From Ophioderma brevispina (lineage: Eukaryota > Echinodermata > Ophiuroidea > Amphilepidida > Ophiodermatidae), in assembly GCA_023653785.1 (NCBI GenBank), contig JAMKCH010051564.1, forward strand, positions 1 through 64,000: 64,000 bases of DNA. Direction: 5' to 3'. Positions 1 to 10,929 of the stretch are shown here, one piece after another (the stretch's first letter is position 1; every line of letters begins with the position of its first letter). The notes under the pieces are model-generated. The model was not told where the DNA came from, made no database searches, and saw only the letters and a list, made by a program, of their open reading frames with translations. Both the position numbers and the translations under genes were made by a program.

Positions 1-335
1 TGATCAACCAATTGCCAACCGATAATCGATATTTACGTGGGTGTAAAATTGGGCACATTGAGGTCCCACACGAGCTGTCGCAAGCTAAATAGCAAGATGA
101 CACTACATTAGCCACTTCTCCAACAGAGGCAGAATGCGATCAACCTTGTGTTTTTTGCATCGGATGTTGAAGCGTCGAGTCCTACTCTATAAAAATAGGT
201 GTGGAGGTTGGCTTCCTTTTGCTCCCCCTCCCGCCAGGGAGGCACGCTTCTTGTGAAAAACCTTTGCGTTGAAGGCGAGTTTGAGAGAGAGGCCACACAG
301 ACAAGTGTAGAGGAATTTTAGCCTTTGGAGCGACA
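1..335 (-). pseudogene. DIRS-like tyrosine recombinase, N-terminal part (cut by window edge)
   Basis: Read on the minus strand, this stretch resembles the start of the tyrosine recombinase (YR) of DIRS-type retrotransposons. There is a PLHLSVW-like stretch, then a short helix with CKKHKVD followed by PLLEK, as in the core-binding domain of these enzymes. In the family, YR integrates a circular cDNA instead of a DDE integrase. The frame is broken by stops and shifts, and the catalytic R-H-R-Y part would lie left of base 1. It follows the VDLFA-type segment at 499-800 in the order normal for DIRS pol. Identification is by remembered family pattern only. Confidence 0.5.
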
Positions 336-498
336 CTCTTTGTTACTTCCGGTCCACCAACAGATTTTGCCTAAAGGAATCAGTCTTGGATGTCTTCCAA
401 CAAGTGACCAGTCCCCTTAAAACCCAAACCTGACGTTGCCAAAATGGGGCTACAGCAGTATCGTTACTTGAACCATGAGTGCTGTAACTTTGTAGTAC

Positions 499-800
499 CT
501 AACCTTCGCCAGAAAAAAATTTTAACGTGGAGAGACGTATGCAATCAGGTTCCCCCAACTTATTTGTAAAAGCGCATTCCTCCTCCTCACCATGCCAGGC
601 TTTTCTCGTCCGCGCCCTGCAGAAGTTGGGAGCTGGTAATTCTTGTTGTATGCAAACAGATCTACTATGGGCCTTTGAAAAATTATCTGGCATACACGGC
701 AGTTGAAATGCCACTCCCCACAGTTGATACTGTTACGGTCACCTTGACCAAGGCCAAACCACGTCAAAACTACGGATTCAAACTCCTGAATAACTGACAT
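499..800 (-). pseudogene. DIRS-like pol segment between RNase H and recombinase
   Basis: Two overlapping minus-strand frames together give the pattern found after RNase H in DIRS elements: a GEWHFN stretch, then QIIFQRP, then IVDLFAYNKNYQLP, and finally SWGNLIAYV before the recombinase. The VDLFA and SWG..AY landmarks are characteristic of this family. The reading frame switches around base 600, so the copy is not translatable as it stands. It is collinear with the recombinase piece at 1-335 and with the reverse transcriptase further right. Confidence 0.6.
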
Positions 801-829
801 ACACTGTGAACTTGGTTACAAATTTTAAA

Positions 830-1100
830 ACAAGTATTTATTTTAATTGTGTGTTTAATCAATCTTCATTCAAACATCGATTAGGTATAATAACAAAACA
901 TCTATGATAAAGTTGTTAATTAATGAACTACTAACATGACTACCTGGTGGTGGTGCCGCGACGCGGGCTGCAGCGGATTACAATTCGATGGCCGAACTTG
1001 CAAAGAGTCCTGGCGATTATACCATCCATTTCCCGCGCAAAACTCCAATTCCAATAGTGGGACGTGTTCACGGACGATGTGCCCTTACTGAAGAAAACCC
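830..1100. other. Unassigned spacer with a GC-rich multi-frame open block
   Basis: Bases 830-935 are AT-rich and featureless. Bases 940-1100 are suddenly GC-rich, and at least three frames are open over about 50 codons, including a minus-strand frame with NTSHYWNWSFARE. The minus frame is collinear with the DIRS element and could be internal element sequence. I do not recognise the peptide. Confidence 0.3.
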
Positions 1101-1284
1101 GCTCCTAATGACTTCCCGAATCCTCGGAGGCTACTAAATATAAGTCCAAAAGTGCTGTAGCTTGTTTATCTTAGGCCACGAAATACGGAAACAGAAGACG
1201 GCTACACAATCGGACACACTGTTGGAGCTGTGAAACTATGACAATTCCACTATAGGAAGACAATGTTTCCTGTCACTGTCACTA

Positions 1285-1425
1285 ACTTGGAACAACTGGA
1301 TGTCACTATTCTTGGAAACTCGCTAATAACTTGGAGCAAGATGTTAAGAAACGCTCTGCTAATAACTTGGAGCATGATGGTTAAGGTAACTCTGCTAATA
1401 ATTGGAGCATGATGGTAATTTACTC
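1285..1425. repeat. Minisatellite, ~32 b unit x about 4 (unit 1 copy)
   Basis: The motif CTGCTAATAACTTGGAGCA followed by a GATGGT-like tail repeats about four times with small indels. It sits in the non-coding insert of the duplicated DIRS unit. Confidence 0.75.
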
Positions 1426-1835
1426 TGATCAATCTTCGCTCACCGGGCTTATATATCCTCCACCAATCTAGAAATGATCTGGTTCCTCTCTATAATGAGT
1501 CATGTGCTAATATAGTCCATTATGTCAATGATTCCTTTGGATTCAGCTCCAATGGTCCCATATTAGAATGTTCTAAGCCATCACCCACACACAGCACTGT
1601 GCCTGTAGATACAGTAGGGGGCGCCATCTATAGCCACCAGACACACCTACCTTGAGTTAGACTAGTCTGATCTCCTAGTCTCAAGTAAATTCCAGAACAT
1701 TCTCCGCGGTTCTCTTGGATTCTAATTGCTTTGCACATATACCAGCTATTCACACAAACAGGTAATATTTTTAATTCATGTTACTTAGCTAAATTTATAA
1801 TAATTTTAATGTGCTAATTTATGTACTTATCTTAC

Positions 1836-2390
1836 TCAAAAGAATAAATCATTGGTAATTCCTTGTGGCTGTAACAATACCGAATAAGCTATCATTTCGG
1901 CTGATTTTCCTTTGGAAAAGCTGTTTTCTAGACAGTTGATAACTTTTGGGTATAAGTTTCCGCCTGAGTTTAGTTGAATGGATACTGGCACCAAGAGAGA
2001 GTCGATGTTGCAATGCACATAGGATACTCTTGTTCCTTTTTGCCTCCGTTGGTGGTTTGATTTATAGAAACCTCCGTGGAATGTCGTCTGATCTGAGTTT
2101 TCACCTGCATCCCAGAAACCAGCTGTTTTGCATCGCTTAAGATCGTGTTAAACCGCTAACAACCTCTAGTATATCCTCTAAGGAATTCCTTATAACTTCG
2201 ACCATACATCCCTTATTTGGTGGGATCTCATGCATGCATCCCAACCTATCTTCGAAGCATCCCGGCGTGGTAATAACACGATGAGGTATATCGTGGAACT
2301 TCTCTCCCACCATAAGATTCTTGTGTGGGTTATGCAACACTAGTCTCTGTCTCATGAGTATCCCTAACTGGGGCAGTCTCATCCACAACT
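1836..2390 (-). pseudogene. DIRS-like RNase H, unit 1
   Basis: On the minus strand near 2270 a VITT - GDA-like - SKIGWDA pattern is visible once a one-base shift is allowed. This is the usual start of the RNase H domain in DIRS elements (TTDASxxGWGA). Further on the frames give a degraded IRSD/NQGG-like region and the RRKLIPKSY-like part preceding the linker. RNase H degrades the RNA template strand in cDNA synthesis. Frameshifts make it non-functional as read. Confidence 0.55.
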
Positions 2391-2399
2391 TGCAAAAGG

Positions 2400-3509
2400 T
2401 AGAAAGTCTACTAAGCTTGCCAGCATTTCCTAAGGCAGCGGAGCCATAATGAGCAGGAGATAAATTCTCATCTCGTAGGAAACATTATGCTTTTCTTTCA
2501 AGTCCAGAATTGCTCCTAAAAACTCCACTTCCATGACTTTGAGAATGAGAATAGAATTCTTTGGTTTATCCTGAAACCCAGCTCTTCATAACCAAGATAA
2601 AACTGACTACTCAGACGTACCTCGTTTAGCTTGACTACAAACAACCTTCATCGAGATGGACAAATCTTTGATACCACCCCTCCTTCTCAGATGGTCTGCC
2701 ACTGTCTTCACTAATCTTGTAAAGGTCAGTAGAGCAGTAGAAAGTCCGAATGGCCAAATCTCGACATTGGTAATACTGTGTTTCTAAACATTAGCGCAGC
2801 CACTTTTGATTAGGAAACTGGAACATGAAGGTAGACGTCTTTTAAATCCAATGTCGCACCCAAACTAGCCCTTCTTCAACTCGTTGATGACAGCTGAATA
2901 GCAACCATTCTGAATGCTCTTCTGACGAATATATCTGTTAAGAGGGCGTAGATTTTGAACGTTCTGAGGTTTCCTGTTTTCTTCAATGGTAGGAAGAAAA
3001 ACGAATAGAATCCTTCCATAGACTTTCTTATTGGAAAATAGCATTTTTCGTTTTTCAAAATCATAGCCTTTAATGTCTCTTCTGGCATAGGCGTAGAGCA
3101 AAAACTGACTTTCATCAGCGGTAAACTGCAAATGGTAATCTTCTGAAGTTGTTTGAAGAACCCATAGATCCGAGGTTATCGACCGCCACACCGGGAGGAA
3201 TAACTTCAGATTCCCCTCCACTGGCGTCATAGGTAGGTAGGAGTCAATTGTATCTTCTTCTCCTACTCGCGCCACGTCTGGCGCCTCTACGTCTGGAGTA
3301 GGAAGAATAACCTCTGTACTGTCTAGAGCCTCTATAGTTGGATTTGCTGCCCTTAGAGTCGTAGCCCGACTTCCAGAAGGAACCTCTGTTCCTTCTGAAG
3401 GTATGAGAATAACTAGGAGCGGAAGTCCTTCTGCGAACGCCATAATCGTAAGGTCTGTACCTATACGGTCTAAATCTTGAAGAACCTCTGGTCTTGTAGA
3501 CTTAGGCAA
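2400..3509 (-). pseudogene. DIRS-like reverse transcriptase, unit 1
   Basis: A 214-codon minus-strand open frame (3509-2865) covers the N-terminal RT region: SDLWVLQTTSEDYHLQF, then a fingers-like block with the family's LRPLNRYIRQ and a VINELKKG end. The first part is acidic and proline/threonine-rich. Beyond a frame break come LDLKDVYLHVPVS and FGHSDFLLLY-like pieces. At the catalytic site (about 2652-2676) this copy reads HLDE instead of YLDD. Missing catalytic Asp and frameshifts indicate a dead copy. The RT/RNase H/YR combination places it in DIRS rather than Ty3/gypsy. Confidence 0.7.
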
Positions 3510-4474
3510 CTTGATCAGCAGCTAAACTCGTTCTTCTTCCAGAGAGGCTAAACTAGACCACTGTCTTCCCAAAACGATCTTTACCTCTAGGAGCATTGAG
3601 GAGAACTTCTTTGGCTGTAAAATTCAAGCGTCAACTGCATTCTTCCTTCCCAGAGCCACTAATTGGTAAGCAATCTTAGTAAAAAGGCTCAGTAGAAACG
3701 TGATGAAGATCTCTCACAGTATAAAGGCATCTATCTCTCAATGGCTTCACTAGACAGCTCTACAATAGGCTCCAATAAAGCATTCATAAGGATGCTAAGA
3801 GACAAGGCTACAATCGAAGTTCACATATAATTACGGGCAAACTGTTCCAAAAGTCGAAGATCAACATCCTTGCCCTCATTCCAAGAATCAATTCTATGAA
3901 CAGGTTCGTTATGTTTCTAGAAGAACCGCCTTCGATACCGGCTGGTGGGCATGGTCTTGGCTTGCGTAAGATTTACTCATCAGACTACATCTTATCCCAG
4001 CATGGTCTGGGACCCATAGGAGCTGAGAAGAATTCAAAATCTTCCTTACATGTAGGGAAAGACTCAGGAATCCATCTGAGAAGGGGAGTCTTCAGAAATA
4101 GCAGAATCACATTTCAAATCTTGATGAACCAAAACGGCCGTCAAAAATGGCGCAGCAGCATAGGGAGATAGGTACTGTAGGTCTTCGAAATCTTCCGTCA
4201 GGAAAGAGTCAGTATCGGAGTAAGGAGCTCCATAAATCTGGGAAATCTCTTACAATTTCGTATCCTCAATCAAATCAGCTCTAATGACTCCCGAAGCTCG
4301 CGAGGTCGACTAAGATAAAGTCCAAAAGTGCTGCTTAGCTTGTTTATCCTTGATAACTCAGAGGCCACGCGAAATACGGAAAACGAACACGGCTACACAA
4401 TCGGACGAAAACTTTTGGAGCTGGTGGACAACTATGCAATGTCCACTATAGGAATACAATGTTTACTGTCACTG

Positions 4475-4628
4475 TCCCTAACTTGGAACAACTGGAGGTC
4501 ACTATGCTTGGAAACTCTGCTAATAACTTGGAAGCAAGATGTAAAGAACTCTGCTTTAATAACTTGGACCATGATGGTATGTAACTCTGCTAATAACTTG
4601 GAGATGATGGTATGTAACTCGGACTCAT
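4475..4628. repeat. Minisatellite, ~32 b unit x about 4 (unit 2 copy)
   Basis: This is the counterpart of the array at 1285-1425, with the same CTGCTAATAACTTGGA core. Its presence in both units shows that the array predates the 3.2 kb duplication. Confidence 0.75.
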
Positions 4629-5039
4629 CTTCTCTCACCAGGGCTTTATAATCCTCTCAAAAACAATACTTAAGAGGATCTGGTCTCTCTATTGAGTCAT
4701 GTGCTAAAGATAGTCCTTTATGTCATGATTCTGGATCAGCTCCAATGTTCCATATCGAATGTCATAGCACCCACACATAGCACTGTGCCTGTAGATAAGT
4801 AGGGCGCCATCTATAGCCAGACACACATCACCTTGAGTTAGGCCTAGTTGATCTCCTAGTACAAGTAAAGTCCAGAACATTCTCCGCGATTCTCTGGGAA
4901 TTGAATTGCTTTGCACATACCAGCTAGGCACACAAACCAGGTATAGTTTTATATACATGTTACTTAGACTAATTTATAATATTTAGTGCTAATTTATGGA
5001 CTAATTTACTCAAAAGAAATAAATCATTGTTAATTCTGG

Positions 5040-5530
5040 GCTGTTTTTTTGGTTTTTTTTTTTTTTTTCTAACAATACGAATAAGCTATCATTTTGGCTG
5101 ATTTTCCTTTGGAAAAGCTGTCTTCTAGACAGTTGAGTGATAACTTTTGGTAGAAGTTCCGCCTTGAGGGCGTAGTGCAATTGATACTGGCACAAGAGAG
5201 GAGGCGGATGTTGCAATGCACATGAGGATTGGATACTCTGTTCCTCCTTGGTTGGTTGTGTAGGCAAAAAAAAAAAACAAAAATTTTTTTACAGTGGAAT
5301 TGTCTGATCTGATTTTCACTGAATTCCCAGAACCATTGTTGAATCTCTTAGAGCGTGTTAGACCGCAACAACTATAGTATATCGATGAAGGAGATTCTAT
5401 TAACTTCGACCAGACTCCCTTTATTTGGTGGGTGGGATTCTCAGCATTGCTTCCCACCTATCTTCGAAGCCTCCGGGTGGTTAATAACGCGATGAGGTAT
5501 CTCGTGGAACTCTTCCCACCATAAGAATTC
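5040..5530 (-). pseudogene. DIRS-like RNase H, unit 2
   Basis: This is the homologue of 1836-2390. One frame shows VKIRSDNST and then TTNQGGTEYPILM, which matches the middle of the RNase H domain (SDNTTV..NQGGT) better than unit 1 does. A 16 b T-run and an A-rich run (5266-5290) sit inside it and break the frame. Confidence 0.6.
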
Positions 5531-5779
5531 TTGTGTTGGTTTATGTCAAAACATAGCTCGTCTCTTGTAGTAAATCCCGAACTGGAGCAGTCTCATCCCA
5601 CAAACTTGAGGAAGGTAAAGGTCTTACTAAGTGGCCAGCATTCTAAGCAGCGGAGCCATAGGTGAGCTGGAGATAAAGTCATCATTGTAGGAAAATGTTG
5701 TTTTCTTCAAGTCCAGAATTGATCCTCCTAAAAAACTCCAGCTTCTGACTTGAGATGAGATGAGATTTCTTTGGTTTAT

Positions 5780-6670
5780 CCTGAGAAACCCAGCTTCTTC
5801 ATAACCAAAGTAAACTGACTATCAGACTCGATTAGCTTGAAGCTACAAACAACCATCATCGAGATAGACAAATATTTGGAACCCCCTTCTAGATTGTTAT
5901 GCCAATGTCTTCACTAATCTTGTAAAGGTAAGTAGAGCAGTAAAAAGTCCGAATGGCAGAGTCGAAATGGTAAGCTGGTTGTCTAAATGAAGCGAAGCCA
6001 CTTTTGATGAGGGGAAAAACTGGCAACATGAAGGTAGGATCTGAAAATCCAATGTTTTCGCACCAAAACTAGCCTTCTTCAACTCTTTGAGGACAGCGGA
6101 AAGAGGCAATTCTGAAAATGCTTCGGATCGAAAGATCTGTTCAGGGGCGAGATTTGAACGGTCTGAGGTTTCCTGTTTCTTCAATGGTAGGAAGAAAAAT
6201 AGAATCCTTCCATATAACTTTCGTAACAATTCCTTCACTTCGTTTATTCAAATCATAGCTTTAATGTCTCATTTGGCATAGGCGTAGTAGCGCAAACTGG
6301 ACATTCATAAGCGGTAAACTGCAACTGGGTAATCTTCTGAAAGTTGTTTGAAGAACACATAGATCCGAGGTTATCGACCGACACGCAGGAAGGAATAACG
6401 TCAGATTCCCTCACTGGCGTCATAGGTAGGTAGGAGTAAGTGTATATCTTCTTCTCTACTCGCCAACGTCTGGCACCTTTACGTTGGAGTAGGCAGAAAC
6501 TATGTTACTGTAAGAGCCTCTATAGTTGGATTTGCATGCCATAGAGTTCCGTAAGCCGACTTCCGGAAGGAACCTCTGTTCCCTCTGTTGGCAAGAGAAT
6601 AACTAGGAGCGGAAGTCCTTTTGTGAAAGCCATAATCGTAAGGTCTAAATCTGAAAGAACCTCTGGTCTT
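5780..6670 (-). pseudogene. DIRS-like reverse transcriptase, unit 2
   Basis: This is the homologue of the RT at 2400-3509, broken into short frames. Visible landmarks are LPFGLFTALLTFTRLVKTLA (palm motif B region) and, at about 5846-5870, FVYLDDGCL, the catalytic YLDD box that unit 1 has lost. Stops and shifts remove any continuous reading frame. Confidence 0.6.
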
Positions 6671-7429
6671 GTAGACTGAGGCAATGATCAGCAGCTACAA
6701 ACTCGTCTTCTTCCAGAGAGGACTAAAACTAGACCACGGTCTTCCCAAAAGATCTTTACCTCTGGAGCATTGAGGAGACTTCTGCGGCTTGTAAATTTCA
6801 AGCGTCATACTGCATTCTCCTTTCCCAAGAAACACTAATTGGTAAGCAATCGTAGTAAAACGGCTCAGTAGAAACGTGATGAAGATCTCTCACAGTAAAA
6901 AGGCATCTCTCAATGCTTCACTAGACGCTCTACAATAGGCTCAAATAAAGCATTCATATAAATGTAAGAGAGAGCACAAGGCGGCTACAATCGAGTCACA
7001 TATAATTACGGGCAATCTGTCCAAAAGTCGAAGAATCAACATCCTTGCCCTCATTCCAAGATCAATTCTATGAACAGGTTTGTTATGTTTCTAGAAGAAA
7101 CGCCTTCGATACCGGCTGGAGGGCATGGTCTTGGCTTGCGTAAGATTTAATCATTCAGAACTAAATCTATACGATGAGTCGGGACCCATAGGAGCGAGAA
7201 GAATTCAAAAGCTTCCTACATGTAGGGAAAGGACTCAGGAATCATCTGAGAGGGGGTCTTAGAAATCGAAGAATCACATTGCAAACCTTGATGAACCAAA
7301 ACGGCGTCAAAAGGGCAGCAACAAGGGAGGATAGTACTGTTGGTTTCGAAATCTTTCCGTCAGGAAAGAGTCAACTTCGGAGTAAGGAGCTCCATAAATC
7401 TGGGAAATCTTCTTACAATTTCGTATACC

Positions 7430-8950
7430 AATAAAATGCAGAGCCTCTACCAAAGCTATTACAGTGCGATCTAGACTGGAAGTGCCTAGACTAGAATGGC
7501 AATGAGGTGAGTAGAGTAGTAGTAGTAGTGAGTTAGTAGTAGTAGTTACATCAGCGTATATTGGTTGAGTAGCCTTAAAGAGCTTACTTGGACTGTATCA
7601 CTAGGAGCTGCATCGAGGATGGCTCTTGTTACGATTGAATCAATTGTAAGAGTCAGAAGAGATAAGATCCCTATCACATAATCAGACGTAACAACTTCAG
7701 AAATCAGTTCACCATGGTGTGAAACAGCCTTCCCTTATTCACAGGGGTATATATTTCTTAACTCTAGACTTGTAGAAGAAAATTCATCCTCTTTAGGCCT
7801 TGTTGGAAACATATAATGACTGACACGTTCAATTCGATCTTTAACTGGAGGAATCATATAATAATGAGCAATGTAATCTATACTAGAGGAACGTTTTGTA
7901 TAAGTTGATTGAAAACGCCTGAGGAGAAGCCACGTTGTTCTTCTCGACATGATCAGAACTTGGTCTAATAGTCTAATGAGAAGAAATCTCCGCTATGTCT
8001 GAACCCGAAGGAATCCTTCCGATTATAGAACTAGATCCTAGACGTGAAGGAACTACCTGAAGGAAAGCCTCTAGATCTTCGATAGTATGGCTATAATCTT
8101 AATGACCATTCTTACTACTTGTGTTGTTGAGACTTTGTAGGCGTAGAGGAAGAAAGTATTCTAACCCTTAGAGCTATCCCTGTTCGGAGAACGTCGGCAG
8201 TGAAGACTGGAACGCCTATCTGAAGAAGAGTATCTATCATTATGGTCTAATTGCACTTACTCTCAGTAGATCGTCGGCTACGGAGACTATCTGGAAGACT
8301 GGCCGCAGTGGACTGCGGTCCTGGAAAGGGAGCGATGTCTAGAAGATACAGTAGGCGATCCTTATCATTCCTAGTACCAGATGAATATACAGATGGAGAA
8401 GACCTCTTTCTGGATCACGACGACGGCTAGACGATGGTTGTTGAACGGAAAGGACGACGGTGAACATTGCCGCTGACGAGAAGGTGACGTACCCCGACGG
8501 GTGCCCGAAGGAGAAGTGGTAGTATAAATTGAATTCGAAGAACTACGCTGGCGGCCCGACGGTTAGAATCGGTGGAGGGAACAGTTTGAATAATTCACAC
8601 CCGGAGAACCACGGAGACGGCCCGAAAGTTAACTAGGTGGACGGGGAATGGTGGCCCCGAAAGGAAAGCACTTGTAGTCTGGGAAGACAGAGGAGAAATT
8701 AAATTTCCCTACTCGTTAATACACCTCTGCATGAAAACAACACTAACTTCCTTCGAAGCCAAGGAGGGAAAAAACTCTGTATTCACTGGAAGAATATCTA
8801 ACCCGCCATCAACAATACAAAGTCTCATGCTCCTCTGACATAAATCATGACCGTCGTTATACTATCGGTAACATCGGCGGCCCCTGCCGCAACATAATGA
8901 GCATAGCTCGGGTACGTAATACACGGCCGTCAAGAGGTTGTAGAGCCCCT
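7430..8950 (-). pseudogene. Probable DIRS-like gag region, Ser/Arg-rich, degraded
   Basis: Upstream of the RT on the minus strand, short frames are rich in Ser, Arg and Pro; stretches such as SSRHRSLSR and RSSPSVYSSG are readable around 8200-8400. DIRS gag proteins often have such RS-rich segments, and the position 5' of pol fits. No zinc knuckle or other diagnostic motif was seen and no long frame survives. A short GTA/AGT microsatellite lies at 7510-7556. Confidence 0.35.
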
Positions 8951-8999
8951 ACCCTTCTCACTCCCCCCCATACCCATTCCTTGCTCCTACACATACACT

Positions 9000-10480
9000 A
9001 GACCTCGATTATAAAAATAATCATCATACTCAGAAAAATATTCTAATAAACATCATCACAACGGGCACCCAGCCGCCAGAGAAAAGACGCCAGATACGAG
9101 TACCATCGGGTACCGTTTATTCATAACCATACCGCATCAATAAGTCTTAACAAAGGCAGCTGGCCGCTGGGCTTCTTCACTGCCGCCACGCAGTCGCCCG
9201 CCGGTTCTTAATCAACTGAAACACTACGGACGACGGTGGACTGGTTGATTAAGTTTCACACCAATGGATATTAAAACGAGCCTTAGACTCTTTCTCAAAT
9301 ATTGTGAATTATCACTGGACTGGGCAGAATTTCTATCGGCTGGTGGACCAAGACGCCAGAGAATCCTTGAGAGTATTGTACCGTCAATAGGCCACGGTTG
9401 GATTTCTAGAACCGTTATAAAGATGGCACCGTCGGGGCTACTCAAACCGTTGATAATTTTCCAATTTTTCACACTGAATGGAAGGAGTGGATAGACCAGC
9501 CAGTCGTAAGAATCCTAATCCACTCGGAATTATATAAAGCAACGGCCCTTATCATCACAACTGCGAAGGTGGCTAGACGAACTTGCTCCTATAAACTGTC
9601 TAATAGCCTCTGGAGAGCAACCGTAGATAATAAGTCGGAAGCTAGATCAAAGATGTAGAACTTGACTGTCTTGAAGAAGTCTAGGTTGAGTGGTAGAGGG
9701 TAGAAGCTTCAACGGTGAACGACCAGGAGGGAGATGCCCTGAACGGAGATGGAGCAGTTTTGGCCTTTTGTCTCTTAACTTTCTTTCCATATACCGACGT
9801 CCTCCAATTCATCAAAGAATTTCTGGAACTCCAATTGTCTTCTCCCTTTGTGTATATTACAACGTCTCTCTCTGCACAGCTTCTGCACTTCACACACAAT
9901 TCATGAGGGCTTTTGTTTGTCCTCGAATGGTCAATCTACATCCCGAACATCTTCGAGTGGTTTCATCATACTGCAGCATCAAAAGACAAACATACTTGTA
10001 ACGGTTGTTAGTACTCTAGGTTGACCCGCACCGAGAATCGGGAGTTACAAAAAAGGGTAAAGCAGAATAAGGCCAAGGAGACAAGACGGAAAGACAGAGA
10101 CACAGGGACCCCCCCCCAAAAAAAAAAAAAATTGAGAGAAAATTTGAATTCACCTGTTCCTTTGGCGATTCCTCGGCACGAGCTGGTAGTACCCTGTGAG
10201 AACACAAATGACATGGTTGCCCCGCGAGGCTATAGACAAGGAGCGGAAAAATAAATAAACAAAGCAAGGGAGCAAGACACGAGACAGGGGGCATATCCCA
10301 ACATGCTCTGGCGGTCAACTTGTGGACTTACAAATTAAAGGGGGGAGCTAAACCTTGCCAAGGAATAAGCCCACTCAACACCCGCAGTACGAGCAGCGTG
10401 TGATGAAACAAAAGGCCTGAGGATCGCGCGGCAACCATGTGAAGGGAAAATACATAATATTCTGATCATTATGTTAACAA
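9000..10480. other. No recognisable gene
   Basis: Short overlapping frames on both strands (for example 9224-9494 and 9681-10001) show no family signature. The minus-strand frame 9681-9899 starts CVKCRSCAERD and could be a leftover N-terminal part of the DIRS element, but this is a guess. A C-run/A-run occurs at 10110-10131. Confidence 0.3.
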
Positions 10481-10484
10481 GCTT

Positions 10485-10572
10485 CGAATTTCCCTCCTTG
10501 AATTCTTCCGAATTCCACTCCTTAGAAATCTTCAGAATTCCACTCCATAGAAATCTTCCGCATTCCATCTAG
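10485..10572. repeat. Short tandem repeat, ~31 b x 3
   Basis: GAATTCCACTCC followed by WTAGAAATCTTC recurs about three times with substitutions. Confidence 0.6.
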
Positions 10573-10929
10573 CAAACTCGGATTTCGGTCTAAAGAAAAA
10601 CTCTCAAACTTCCCAACAAAGAATTATCCAAAGCTCCGACGACCCGTAGGAGAGGTAGATGTTTATCAGAGATTATATACATAAACAAAATCGCGAATAA
10701 ATCGCCGATAAAGGGGAAAATATTATAAGATAATAATAATAATACAAGAAAATTATACAATGGCGACCTACTTGCCAAAGGAGACTAGCGCCCCAAGAAG
10801 AAGGAAGGAAAGAAAAACAGGAAAGCTAGATGTTGGCGAAAAAAGCTATAAGTGGGTTTTCAGAGACTTTTTGAAAGACATGAGTGGAAGTAGCTCTCTT
10901 GATGGCAGAGAGCCATTATAATGTTATGT

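Larger units (their letters stand above)
1100..4265 (-). repeat. Tandem duplication of DIRS pol, unit 1
   Basis: Bases 1100-4265 and 4283-7430 align collinearly throughout. The same landmarks recur about 3.18 kb apart: the start near ATGACTTCCCGA, the minisatellite, the CTGTGCCTGTAGAT block, the RNase H and RT regions, and the end near GAGCTCCATAAATCTGGGAA. The copies differ by many one- to three-base indels as well as substitutions. Each unit contains RT, RNase H and about 0.75 kb of non-coding insert. The unit is embedded in a larger DIRS-like element read on the minus strand. Confidence 0.85.
4283..7430 (-). repeat. Tandem duplication of DIRS pol, unit 2
   Basis: This is the second copy of the unit, starting near CTCTAATGACTCCCGAAG and ending near TTCGTATACC, where it diverges from unit 1. 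It lies on the gag side of the element and is more interrupted in its RT frame than unit 1, but keeps a YLDD catalytic motif on the minus strand around 5846-5870. The head-to-tail arrangement gives minus-strand order gag, RT2, RNase H2, insert, RT1, RNase H1, insert, linker, recombinase. Confidence 0.85.
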
